64,000 bases of DNA from the NCBI RefSeq assembly GCF_001557535.2, contig NZ_CP014315.1, forward strand, positions 1,488,001 through 1,552,000, written 5' to 3'. A program made the position numbers and the translations under genes. The DNA is from Burkholderia sp. PAMC 26561. Its GTDB lineage: Bacteria > Pseudomonadota > Gammaproteobacteria > Burkholderiales > Burkholderiaceae. Each line of letters begins with the position of its first letter. Position 1 is the stretch's first letter. Positions 51,447 through 60,262 of this stretch are shown here, piece after piece. The notes beneath the pieces are model-generated. The model was not told the DNA's origin. It saw only the letters and a list, made by a program, of their open reading frames with translations, and searched no databases.

Positions 51447-52220
51447 CTACCAGATCGTATATCCGCCATCCATCACGAGATCCGATCCTGTCATGAAAGC
51501 GCTCGCATTCGATGCCAGGAAGATCACGCCCGGCGCAATCTCCTCGGGCTTTGCGAGCCGCGCAAGCGGTGTGCCGTCGATCCATGCATCGCGCCACGCT
51601 TCGTTTTCGAGTCCGCGCTTGGTCAGCTCGGTCGCCACATACCCCGGCGAGATGGAATTGACCCGCACGCCAAACGGCGCCCATTCGGCGGCGAGCGAAC
51701 GCGTGAGATGAATCACGCCTGCCTTCGATGCGTTGTAAGACGCCTGGGGCTGCGGCTTGTTTGCAATCGACCCGCTCATGCTCGCCACGTTCACGATACT
51801 CCCCGCACGCATTTCCGTCATGAACCGCGCGGCGCTGCGGCAGCAATAGAATACCCCGTCCAGGTTGACGGCCATGACGGTGCGCCACGCATGGTCATCG
51901 GTATCGAGCGCGGAGGTATTGCGCACGATGCCCGCGTTGTTCACCAGTACATCGAGCGTGCCGTACCGGGCGACGACCTTGTTGAAGGCGTCGTCGACGG
52001 AAGCGGAGTTCGTCACGTCCATTTGCACGAACATGCCGCCGACTTTATCCGCCGCGGCCTGTCCACGTTCTGCGTCCAGATCCGCGATCACGAGACGCGC
52101 GCCGGCATCGCGCAGACCGTTGGCGATCGCAAAGCCGATCCCCTGCGCGCCGCCCGTCACCACGCAGAGCTTGCCGTCGAGCTTGAATGCGTCGAGCGTG
52201 TTTTCCGTGGCCAAGGTCAT
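51447..52220 (-). CDS. SDR family oxidoreductase
   Basis: 257 residues from ATG 52220, overlapping the rpiA stop by ATGA; the frame open to 52379 is not used. Motifs: VVTGGAQGIGFAIA, NNAGIVRN, SMSGSIANK with catalytic Ser, SYNASKAG with Tyr/Lys, and a C-terminus SDLVMDGGYTIW. An acidic residue after the second strand (IADLDAERG) favours NAD+ over NADP+. Typical of polyol or sugar dehydrogenases. Within this operon it may oxidise the imported polyol before phosphorylation. Confidence 0.88.
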   Translation of the reverse strand: MTLATENTLDAFKLDGKLCVVTGGAQGIGFAIANGLRDAGARLVIADLDAERGQAAADKVGGMFVQMDVTNSASVDDAFNKVVARYGTLDVLVNNAGIVRNTSALDTDDHAWRTVMAVNLDGVFYCCRSAARFMTEMRAGSIVNVASMSGSIANKPQPQASYNASKAGVIHLTRSLAAEWAPFGVRVNSISPGYVATELTKRGLENEAWRDAWIDGTPLARLAKPEEIAPGVIFLASNASAFMTGSDLVMDGGYTIW

Positions 52221-52978
52221 GGCAGTGCCCGGATAACGACGACTTCGGCGCTGCCATCGGCATGGCCGACGATCATCTCGCTTGCGATACCCACGAACAA
52301 ACCGTTCTCGACCACGCCGGGAATGGCATTGAAGCGCGGCGCCAGCGAGATCGGATCGGCGATGGCTTCGAGGTGGCAATCGAGGATCAGATTGCCGCTG
52401 TCGGTCAGGAGACGTTCGCCGTTTTTCATGCGCGTGGTGATGCGCACGCTTTTATCGAAACCGGCGCTGACGAACAATTCGCGCAGCAGGCGTTCCGTGC
52501 TTTGCCATCCGAACGGGATCACTTCGATAGGCAATGGAAAGCGGCCGAGGCGCTCGAAGACTTTTTTATCGTCCACGACGGCGACCATTTTCTTCGATGC
52601 CGCCGCCACGATCTTCTCCCACAGCAGGCACGCGCCGCCGCCCTTGATCATGCTGCCCTGATGATCGATTTCATCGGCGCCGTCAATGGTGACATCGAGT
52701 TGATCGATCGTGCCGAGATCCGTCAACGGCACGCCGAGTTCAAGCGCGAGTTCACGCGTTGCAGTCGATGTTGGCACGCCCACGACCTCGAAGCCCCGCT
52801 CGACGCGCGCAGCCAGCGCCCGCACGAACCAGTGCGATGTCGTGCCCGAGCCAAGCCCGACCTTCATGCCCGGACGCAGATAATGATCGATCGCCTTGAT
52901 GCCCGAAGCCAGTTTCGCTTCGTCCTGTGCCGATGCCGGTTTCATCGTTGCGTAACCCGGTTCGATATGCGTGCCCAT
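52217..52978 (-). CDS. rpiA: Ribose-5-phosphate isomerase A
   Basis: 253 residues from ATG 52978 with GGAGA just upstream; ATG 52996 is less well placed. RpiA motifs: VGLGSGTTSHWFVRAL, VPTSTATRELA, TIDGADEID with catalytic Asp pair, MIKGGGACLLWEKIVA and a C-terminal VENGLFVGIA. Interconverts ribose 5-phosphate and ribulose 5-phosphate. Somewhat longer than E. coli RpiA (219 residues). A copy inside a catabolic operon points to a substrate that enters as a pentulose or pentose phosphate; a housekeeping copy is likely elsewhere. Confidence 0.95.
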   Translation of the reverse strand: MGTHIEPGYATMKPASAQDEAKLASGIKAIDHYLRPGMKVGLGSGTTSHWFVRALAARVERGFEVVGVPTSTATRELALELGVPLTDLGTIDQLDVTIDGADEIDHQGSMIKGGGACLLWEKIVAAASKKMVAVVDDKKVFERLGRFPLPIEVIPFGWQSTERLLRELFVSAGFDKSVRITTRMKNGERLLTDSGNLILDCHLEAIADPISLAPRFNAIPGVVENGLFVGIASEMIVGHADGSAEVVVIRALP

Positions 52979-52996
52979 ATGTGTCTCCTTTATCAA

Positions 52997-53842
52997 TCAA
53001 TCCATGAATTTGTCGGTGAACCACGGGTCGAGCGCCGCGAGGTTATCGGGTAGCTTGCGGCCCTGGCGCAGGCCGAGCATTGCAACGAGCATGTTGACCA
53101 CCAGCAAATGGTTGATGCGCGCGGTGAGCGGCGTGTAGAGCTCGGTGTTCTCGTAAGCAGGCACGCCGATGGCGAGGTCACAGGTCTGCGCAAGACGCGA
53201 TCCGGGCGCGCAAATGGCAATGGTGACGGCGCCGTTGCGGCGCGCCATGCCCGCGGCCATCACGAGCGCCTTGGTCGATCCGGAATGCGAGAAGAACACG
53301 GCGACTTCATCGTTTCGCAACGTAGGCGCAAGCAGCAATTGCTTCTGCGAATCGAGCACCACGCGGCAATGAAGCCCCAGCCGAAAGAACTTGTGCTCGG
53401 CATCGAACGCAATGGTTTCGGAGATGCCGAGGCCGAAGAGAAAGATCCCCTTTGCATCGATAAGACGGCTCGCCGCTTCATCGATAGCTGCTGCCTGCAC
53501 ATCCGAGTTGAAGCGCTGGATTGCATGCAGGGAGTTCGTGATGATCTTGCTGCAGACGCTTTCAGGGGTATCGGCGTCAGTGATCGACTCGTATTCGAAC
53601 GGCGCTTGCGGAATCAGCCCCTGGCCGAGCTGCACCTTGAAGTCCTGGTAATCGGCGCAATCGAGCCTGCGAAAAAAACGCACGACCGTCGGGTCACTCG
53701 TTTGCGCCGCCAGCGACAACTCCGCCATGCTCATCTTGAGCACGGCTTCGGGCGAGCTCAGCAGCACGTCGGCTATGCGCGAACTCGCGCCCGTCAGTTC
53801 GGGACGTTCAAGCGCGATCCGGCGCAAGAGGTCATTTCTCAT
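52997..53842 (-). CDS. RpiR family transcriptional regulator
   Basis: 281 residues from ATG 53842, which overlaps the HAD gene end by 11 bp; the long frame to 54040 runs through that gene and is rejected. N-terminal RpiR HTH: SSRIADVLLSSPEAVLKMSMAELSLAAQTSDPTVVRFFRRL. SIS domain about 125-265: IFLFGLGISETIAFDAEH, FFSHSGSTKALVMAA. SIS domains bind phosphosugars, so the effector is probably the product of the operon's kinase. It lies inside the operon it should control; candidate boxes are seen upstream of the operon's first gene. Confidence 0.9.
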   Translation of the reverse strand: MRNDLLRRIALERPELTGASSRIADVLLSSPEAVLKMSMAELSLAAQTSDPTVVRFFRRLDCADYQDFKVQLGQGLIPQAPFEYESITDADTPESVCSKIITNSLHAIQRFNSDVQAAAIDEAASRLIDAKGIFLFGLGISETIAFDAEHKFFRLGLHCRVVLDSQKQLLLAPTLRNDEVAVFFSHSGSTKALVMAAGMARRNGAVTIAICAPGSRLAQTCDLAIGVPAYENTELYTPLTARINHLLVVNMLVAMLGLRQGRKLPDNLAALDPWFTDKFMD

Positions 53843-54554
53843 TGGGTTCCCGGACGATCGCGCCGGCGGACGCGGCGCTGATGGCAAGCAGGTCGACAAA
53901 CGCGGCGAGCCTCGACGAAGCAGGCACGTCCACCGCCGGCCCGGTTCCCCAGTTGACGATGAAACACCGCACGTTGGCATCGCGCGCGCATTGCGCGTCG
54001 ATGGTCGTATCGCCGATGTAAAGCGCCCGATCCGGCGCAACGTTCATGCGCTCCAGCGTGGTCAGCAAATGCTGCGGGTGCGGCTTGCGTTCGGGCAAGG
54101 TATCGCCGCCGACGATCGACGTGAAGTAGCGTTCAAGATCGAAATGCTTCAGCACGGCTTCGGCCAGGAATTGCGCCTTGTTCGTGCACACGCCGAGCAC
54201 AATACCCGCTGCATGAAGCGCGGGAATGGCGTGCAGCGCGTCCTGGTACACCGTCGAATATTCGACCGGATGCTGCTTGTAGAGCGTGAGATAGGTCTCG
54301 ACATCAGCGGCGACTCGCGCCTGGTCGAGCGTCAGCCCAAGCCCTTTATAAAGCTTGTCGATCAGGCCATACGACCCTTCGCCAATGAACTGTTCGACGA
54401 AGTGAACCTCTTGCGGCGGCAAGCCGCGCGTCGCAAGCATGCGATTGACGGCGCTCGTGATGTCCGGCGCGGTATCGACGAGCGTGCCGTCGAGATCGAA
54501 GACGATCCCGGCGACCCGCGTGCCGGCAGAAATGGCGGCGTCAGTTGTTGTCAT
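53832..54554 (-). CDS. HAD-family phosphatase (phosphoglycolate phosphatase-like)
   Basis: 240 residues. HAD motif I GIVFDLDGTLVDTAPD (nucleophile and acid/base Asp), motif II VCTNKAQ, motif III lysine in ERKPHP, motif IV YIGDTTIDAQCARDA. C1-type helical cap between motifs I and II, as in Gph. Start overlaps the FGGY kinase stop (ATGA). Gph-type enzymes remove phosphate from 2-phosphoglycolate or sugar phosphates; here it may limit build-up of a phosphorylated intermediate or work in the pathway proper. Confidence 0.87.
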   Translation of the reverse strand: MTTTDAAISAGTRVAGIVFDLDGTLVDTAPDITSAVNRMLATRGLPPQEVHFVEQFIGEGSYGLIDKLYKGLGLTLDQARVAADVETYLTLYKQHPVEYSTVYQDALHAIPALHAAGIVLGVCTNKAQFLAEAVLKHFDLERYFTSIVGGDTLPERKPHPQHLLTTLERMNVAPDRALYIGDTTIDAQCARDANVRCFIVNWGTGPAVDVPASSRLAAFVDLLAISAASAGAIVREPNEK

Positions 54555-56134
54555 GTTGCCTCGATCGGAGAAGTCGGTTGCAAGGGGACATTTTTATTCG
54601 TCGGGGCGGCCTCTGCCGCAATCTGTGCCATGACGGGTTGCAGCGCGTCGTAGAGGCCGCGGAACGTGCTGAAGCGCGACGCATAGAGCGGATCGAGCGC
54701 GCGATCCGGCGCCGTGCGGCTCGTCACTTCGAGCGTTGCGACGGCTTCATCGAGCGTTGTCCACCAGCCCCTGCCCACGCCCGCCGCGAGCACCGCGCCA
54801 TATGCGCCGCCCTCGGCTGCGCCCGTGACGGTCGTCACTTCGCGCTGCAGCACGTCGGCGAGAAGCTGCGACCAGAACGGCTCGCTCATCGCACCACCGG
54901 ATGCGCGGATTTCATCGCAAGCCAGTCCCGACGATACACACAGCGCAGCGATTGTACGGATGTTCAGCAGCACGCCTTCCATGACGCTGCGCACGAGGTG
55001 CGGACCGCCGTGCATCGATGTCAAACCGATCCAGGCGGCGCGGCCGTCAGCGGCGACGTGCGGGCAGCGCTCGCCGAGCAGGTATGGCAGGAACAACAGG
55101 CCGCCGGAGCCGGCCGGCGCTTCACGCGCCATCGATATCATGCGCTCGAAGCTCAATGCGCCGGTTGCTGGCGAGACGCTTGCCAGCGCCTGTTTCAGCC
55201 ATTCGAACGCGCCGCCGGCAGTTAACGTCACGCCCATCACATGCCATCGGCCCGGCGCGTTGCCGCACGAGATCTGCAACTGGCCGGTCGGGACCGGGCA
55301 CGAGCGCATCCCGCCCGCGACGATCCCTGCCGTGCCGAGCGTCACGCCAAGCGGCCCGCTGTCGATGACGCCCATCGACGTGGTCTGGATCACCGAATCG
55401 CCGCCGCCGCCGAAGACCGGCGTCGCGGGCGGCAAGCCCCATCGCGCGGCAAGGTCGGGCAACAAGACACCGGTCCTGTCCGATGACTCCACGACCTCAG
55501 GCAAGATGCTTTCCGGCAAGTCGAGCAAACGCATCAGCGGCCGGGACCACCTGCGGTTGCGGACATCGAAAAGTCCCGTGCCCGATGCATCCGATACATC
55601 CGTTACATGCTCGCCCGTCAGCCGCAGGCGCAGGTAATCCTTCGGGTTCAACATGCGACGCAAGCGCGCGAACAGCTCGGGTTCGTGCTCGCGCATCCAT
55701 AGCAGCTTGCCCGCCGTGAAACCCGGCAGCATGCGGTTCTGTACGAGCTCGAGCAAGCCCTGCAGGCCGCCCGCCTTCGCGGTGATTTCGTCGCAATGGG
55801 GCGCCGCGCGCTGGTCGCACCAGAGGATCGCGGGACGCAGCACGTGGTCGTGTTTGTCGAGCGCGATCAGGCCGTGCATCTGGCCGCTCAACCCGATGCC
55901 TTGCACCGCGCGCCGGTCAGGCAAGCGCGCGAGCACTTCCGTCACGGCCTTGTCCGCCGCGCGCCACCAGTACTCGGGGTCCTGCTCGGCCCAGCCGGGC
56001 CGCAGGCTCATTACCGGGTAATCGCCGACCGCTTTCGCGGCCACCTGCCCGCGGCTGTCGACTGCGATCACCTTGCACGCCGAGGTGCCGATATCGATAC
56101 CGAGAAGATAGCGTTCCATCGACGTCCCCGTCAT
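54551..56134 (-). CDS. Xylulokinase-like FGGY carbohydrate kinase
   Basis: 527 residues from ATG 56134, coupled to the ALDH stop (ATGA); ATG 56119 with GGGGAC upstream is an equally good start and gives the standard ERYLLGIDIGTSACKV beginning. GLSGQMHGLIALD near 85 is the xylulokinase hallmark. FGGGGDSVIQ supplies the catalytic Asp, and ASGGAMSEPFWSQLLADV is the C-terminal FGGY signature. Product probably D-xylulose 5-phosphate or a related pentulose phosphate, which fits rpiA next door. It is about 40 residues longer than E. coli XylB. Confidence 0.85.
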   Translation of the reverse strand: MTGTSMERYLLGIDIGTSACKVIAVDSRGQVAAKAVGDYPVMSLRPGWAEQDPEYWWRAADKAVTEVLARLPDRRAVQGIGLSGQMHGLIALDKHDHVLRPAILWCDQRAAPHCDEITAKAGGLQGLLELVQNRMLPGFTAGKLLWMREHEPELFARLRRMLNPKDYLRLRLTGEHVTDVSDASGTGLFDVRNRRWSRPLMRLLDLPESILPEVVESSDRTGVLLPDLAARWGLPPATPVFGGGGDSVIQTTSMGVIDSGPLGVTLGTAGIVAGGMRSCPVPTGQLQISCGNAPGRWHVMGVTLTAGGAFEWLKQALASVSPATGALSFERMISMAREAPAGSGGLLFLPYLLGERCPHVAADGRAAWIGLTSMHGGPHLVRSVMEGVLLNIRTIAALCVSSGLACDEIRASGGAMSEPFWSQLLADVLQREVTTVTGAAEGGAYGAVLAAGVGRGWWTTLDEAVATLEVTSRTAPDRALDPLYASRFSTFRGLYDALQPVMAQIAAEAAPTNKNVPLQPTSPIEAT

Positions 56135-57576
56135 GCGCCGTGCCGAAGCCGCACGTGCTTGAGATGCAAGTAGCTTTCCATGCCTTCGTGGCCGTGTTCG
56201 TAGCCTGTGCCGCTTTGCTTGCGGCCACCGTAAGGCGCGTTCATGATGCCGGCATCGACATGATTGATCGATACGTTGCCGAAGTCGAGCCGCTTGCTCA
56301 GCGTGAAACTTTCCTTGATGTTTTCCGTGTATGCGTAGGCCGCAAGACCCGACGGCGTACCGTTGGCCTCGGCAATGGCGTCATCGAGCGAACGATACTG
56401 CGCCACGCCGATCACCGGCCCGAACGTTTCCTCGTGCATCACGAGCATCCCGGGCGTGCAGTCGGCAATGACCGTGGGCGCGTAGTACAAACCGCGCGTT
56501 GCGCCATCGGGACGTCCGCCGCCACAGAGAATTTGCGCACCATGCTCGCGCGCATCGGCGACGTGACGTTCGACCTTGGCCACGCCTGCGCGGGTTGTCA
56601 TGGGACCGACATCGGCGTTCTCACGCAGGAGCCCGTCTGCGACCACGAGGCTGCGTGCGCCCGACGCCAGTTGATCGACAAAGCGTCCGTAGACCGACTC
56701 ATGCACGTACGCACGATTGATCGAAATGCAGATCTGCCCGGCGTTGCGAAACGCGCGGCGCAAGGTGCCCGCAACCGCACGTTCTATATCAGCGTTCCCC
56801 GTCACGATCAGCGGACAGCTCCCGCCCAGTTCCAGCGAAAGCGGCGTGATCCCACGCACCGTCCGGTAGATGTCTTCTCCTGCAGCTTGCGAACCGGTGA
56901 ACGCGACTTTATCGATGTCAGGATGGCCGACTAGCAAACGCCCCGTCTCGCGGGCGCCCATGACAAGGTTCGCCACGCCCGGCGGCAGACCCGCCTCGTC
57001 CAGGCATCGAAACAATTCCTGCGCGCTCGACGGTGTGTATTCCGACGGTTTCACGACAATCGTGCACCCCGCCGCCAGTGCCGCTGCGAGTTTCCATCCG
57101 ATCAGCTCGACCGGATAATTCCACGGCGCGATCGCCCCGACCACGCCCACGGGTTCCTTCTCTACGATGCTGATGAAGCCGTCGTCTTCGTTCGGAATCG
57201 TGCTGCCGAAGACGCGTACCGCTTCTTCCGCGTAGTAGTGAAACGCCTTCGCGAGTTTCTTCGCTTCGCCGCGCGCCTCGCCGAGCGGCTTGCCCATCTC
57301 TTCGGTAATCGCAGTGGCGATAAGGCGCTCGGCCAGCGTGACTTTATCGCCGATGGCATGCAGCAACTGCGAGCGCTCGAACGGGTTGGTCCATCGCCAT
57401 GTTTGCCATGCTTCTTTGGCTGCGGCCACGGCTGCATCGACGACCGGAGCACGCGCGTCCGGGGCGCGGGCAATGATCTGTTCCGTACCCGGGTTCATCA
57501 CGTCGAGCCATTCGGTCTCGCCGCCATTGCCGAAGCGGCCGTCGATATACATCTCGCACTGTCTTGGATCGGTCAT
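56131..57576 (-). CDS. NAD(P)-dependent aldehyde dehydrogenase
   Basis: 481 residues. ALDH superfamily marks: APWNYPVELIGWKLAAALAAG, VVKPSEYTP, FTGSQAAGEDI coenzyme-site turn, general base in LSLELGGSCP near 265 and catalytic Cys in NAGQICISINRAY near 300, then HEETFGPV and NAPYGGRKQSGTGYEHG. Length and motifs fit the betaine/lactaldehyde/glycolaldehyde group. Between the permease and kinase genes, it probably oxidises an aldehyde produced from the imported sugar or polyol. Confidence 0.9.
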   Translation of the reverse strand: MTDPRQCEMYIDGRFGNGGETEWLDVMNPGTEQIIARAPDARAPVVDAAVAAAKEAWQTWRWTNPFERSQLLHAIGDKVTLAERLIATAITEEMGKPLGEARGEAKKLAKAFHYYAEEAVRVFGSTIPNEDDGFISIVEKEPVGVVGAIAPWNYPVELIGWKLAAALAAGCTIVVKPSEYTPSSAQELFRCLDEAGLPPGVANLVMGARETGRLLVGHPDIDKVAFTGSQAAGEDIYRTVRGITPLSLELGGSCPLIVTGNADIERAVAGTLRRAFRNAGQICISINRAYVHESVYGRFVDQLASGARSLVVADGLLRENADVGPMTTRAGVAKVERHVADAREHGAQILCGGGRPDGATRGLYYAPTVIADCTPGMLVMHEETFGPVIGVAQYRSLDDAIAEANGTPSGLAAYAYTENIKESFTLSKRLDFGNVSINHVDAGIMNAPYGGRKQSGTGYEHGHEGMESYLHLKHVRLRHGA

Positions 57577-57610
57577 GTCTTTGAATGCCTGAAAAGTACT
57601 TTGAGCCGGC

Positions 57611-58624
57611 TCATTGCGCGACGAAGTTCACGCGAATGGCATCGACCGCCACGGCGATAAAGATCAGCACGCCGCCGATCATCTGCACATAAAACGACGG
57701 CACCGACGTGATCGCAAGCCCGACGTGGATCACCGTCAGCAGCAAGACGCCGCCAAGAATCCCCGCTGCGCCGCCGCGTCCGCCGAACACGCTGACCCCG
57801 CCGATGATCGGCGCCGCGATTGCATAGAGCAGGAATCCTTCGCCCTGATCGGACGTGATCGCCATTTGCCACGCAGCCAGCAAGTAACCCGCGACGCCGG
57901 AAAGAAATCCCGACAACGTGAACGCGATGACCTTCACCCGGTTCACGCGGATACCGGCCGAGTTTGCCGCGAGCGCATTCCCGCCGGTCGCATAAAGGCT
58001 TCGGCCGAGCACGGTCTTGCGCAACAGGAAGCCCATGCCGATCAGCGCGACGAGAAACACAACCGGCATCACCGGCCAGTTGCCAATGGTGTACTGCCCG
58101 ATCCAGATAAAGCTGTTGGGCATGTCCGAGATGGTATTGCCTTGCGTGACCGCCAAGAGCGAGCCTTGCAGCACGATCATCACGGCGAGCGTCTGGATCA
58201 GCGAGACCATCCGCAAGCGCGTGACACACAGGCCATTGAAGAAGCCGATCGCCGTCGCCGCCGCAATGCCGAGCGGGACGCCGATCGCCGGCGACATGCC
58301 GAGCCGCGTGCTGATGATCGCGCCGATTGCCGCTGAAAATCCCATATTGCTCGCTATCGACAGGTCGATCTCGGCGACCATCAGCGGCAGCGATACCGCC
58401 AGCGCAAGAAGGCCGAGCACGGTCGCCTGCACCAGCACGTTCTGCAGGTTCGAGACCGTGAAGAAGAACGGATTGAGCACGCCGAACACAATCACGAGCG
58501 CGGCAAGCCACAGCCACACCACGTTCTGGAACAGCCATTGCACGCTGTGTTTTGCGGGCCGCTTTGCCGTGGCGGGGGGCGCCGCCGGCGGAACGCTCGC
58601 GGAGATATTGCTCCTGGGTTGCAT
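57611..58624 (-). CDS. Sugar ABC transporter permease (RbsC-type, CUT2)
   Basis: 337 residues with CAGGAGACGG before ATG 58624. About nine to ten hydrophobic segments; family features SLPLMVAEIDLSIASNMGFSAAIG, CVTRLRMVSLIQTLAVM, GGNALAANSAGIRV and APIIGGVSVFGGRG. Partner of the double-domain ATPase encoded 17 bp upstream. Confidence 0.92.
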   Translation of the reverse strand: MQPRSNISASVPPAAPPATAKRPAKHSVQWLFQNVVWLWLAALVIVFGVLNPFFFTVSNLQNVLVQATVLGLLALAVSLPLMVAEIDLSIASNMGFSAAIGAIISTRLGMSPAIGVPLGIAAATAIGFFNGLCVTRLRMVSLIQTLAVMIVLQGSLLAVTQGNTISDMPNSFIWIGQYTIGNWPVMPVVFLVALIGMGFLLRKTVLGRSLYATGGNALAANSAGIRVNRVKVIAFTLSGFLSGVAGYLLAAWQMAITSDQGEGFLLYAIAAPIIGGVSVFGGRGGAAGILGGVLLLTVIHVGLAITSVPSFYVQMIGGVLIFIAVAVDAIRVNFVAQ

Positions 58625-58641
58625 GATCCGTCTCCTGAGTT

Positions 58642-60186
58642 TTAGTGTGTAAGTGCGCTGCTGGCGGCGCCGAATGCCGACTGCAGGATGGAGTCTTTAT
58701 CGATGTCCGCGCCGGTGTATTCCTGGCTCACCTCGCCATCCACGAACACGCAGACGCGATCGACCATCCGCACCATTTCGTCCAGGTCGCTCGTTATCAC
58801 GATCACGCTCAGGCCCTCGCGCGTAAGGGCATCGATGATGCGATGAACCTCTTCCTTCACGCCTACGTCAATGCCGCGCGTGGGTTCGTCGAGGATCAGC
58901 AGTTTGGGTTCCGTGGCGAGCACGCGGCCCAGACACACCTTCTGCTGGTTGCCGCCGCTCAATGTGCCGAGCAGCACCTTTGGCGTCGCCGCCTTGACCC
59001 TGAGGTGTTCGAAGTAGCGCTTGACCACGGAGCGCTCGGCGGGGGCATCTATGACGCCAGCCTTGGAAACTTTCGCAAGACTCGACATGGTGATGTTCTG
59101 CGCGATGCTTTGCAGGCCGACGAGTCCATCGCGATGCCGGTCGTCGGACAGATACGCAATGCCGTTCGCGAACGCCGCTTGCGGATGATCGGGGAAATCC
59201 ATCTCCCGATTGCCATGTCTGATGCGGCCGCGGCTCGCGCGATTGAGCCCGAACAGCGCGAGGCCAAACTCCTTCGCCCCTGAACCCGGCAAGCCCGCAA
59301 ACCCCACGATCTCCCCAGGCTTGATGCTGAATGACTCTATATTGATGTTGCGTGCCTGAAGTCCGCTGACCTGCCACGCGGCTTCGCCTTGAATATGACG
59401 TTCGTCATCACCTTCGCCGTGCGCCCGGTGGAACAACGGCACATCGCGGCCGATTACCAGCTCCGACAACGCATCCGAATCGATCCCGTCAAGATTGTCC
59501 ATCTCTCCAGCAAGCCGCCCGTTGCGCAGCACGGTCACGCCGTCGCAGATGCTCAGGATCTCTTCGTTGTAGTGCGAGATGAACACAAAGCTCACGCCCT
59601 GCGCCTTGAGGCTTTGCATGAAACCGAACAGATGATCGCGGTCCGCGAGCGTGAGCGCGGCGGTCGGTTCATCGAGGATCAGCAGCTTGCCGCCGCTGTA
59701 CAGAGCACGAAGGATGTTCAGCTTGCGCTTGGCGACTGCCGAGAGTTCGCGCGCCGACATGCGCGGGTCGAGCCCCGTGCCTTCCAGCGCCTTGACCGCG
59801 TTCGCCATCAGCGCGCGCTGATCGACGGTCTTCGTGAAACCGCGCTTCACGGGCCAGTGGCCAAGCATGAGGTTGTCGGCGACCGACATGGACTCGACGA
59901 TCATCGGCTCCTGCGTGACGAGGAACACGCCGCGCGCTTCCATCTGCTTGACGTCAAAGCCCTGCACCTCTTCACCCGCAAATTCGATGCTGCCTTCCGT
60001 CGGCGATATCAAGCCTGAAATCAGCCCGACAAGCGTGGACTTCCCCGCGCCGTTTTCGCCGAGCAGGCCGTGAATCGTGCCGCGCCGGATGTTGACCGAC
60101 ACGTGATCGAGCGCGACGACCGCCTTGTAGCGCTTGACGATATCGCGGGTCCTGAGAATATATTCCGTGCTGCTGGTATCTGCCAT
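58642..60186 (-). CDS. Sugar ABC transporter ATP-binding protein (RbsA-type, two domains)
   Basis: 514 residues with two nucleotide-binding domains. Domain 1 has Walker A GENGAGKST and Walker B LILDEPTAAL; its signature is degenerate (ELSAVAKRKLNILRA rather than LSGGQ). Domain 2 has GFAGLPGSGAKEFG in place of a good Walker A, with intact LSGGNQQKVCLGR and LLILDEPTRGIDV. One full and one hybrid ATP site is usual for RbsA/XylG-type proteins. Confidence 0.92.
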   Translation of the reverse strand: MADTSSTEYILRTRDIVKRYKAVVALDHVSVNIRRGTIHGLLGENGAGKSTLVGLISGLISPTEGSIEFAGEEVQGFDVKQMEARGVFLVTQEPMIVESMSVADNLMLGHWPVKRGFTKTVDQRALMANAVKALEGTGLDPRMSARELSAVAKRKLNILRALYSGGKLLILDEPTAALTLADRDHLFGFMQSLKAQGVSFVFISHYNEEILSICDGVTVLRNGRLAGEMDNLDGIDSDALSELVIGRDVPLFHRAHGEGDDERHIQGEAAWQVSGLQARNINIESFSIKPGEIVGFAGLPGSGAKEFGLALFGLNRASRGRIRHGNREMDFPDHPQAAFANGIAYLSDDRHRDGLVGLQSIAQNITMSSLAKVSKAGVIDAPAERSVVKRYFEHLRVKAATPKVLLGTLSGGNQQKVCLGRVLATEPKLLILDEPTRGIDVGVKEEVHRIIDALTREGLSVIVITSDLDEMVRMVDRVCVFVDGEVSQEYTGADIDKDSILQSAFGAASSALTH

Positions 60187-60262
60187 GTCCGACCATCCGG
60201 TTGCTGTTACCGGTCCGCGCCGTGACGCGGACCGGAAGACTCAACGTGCGCCAAGCGGCGGC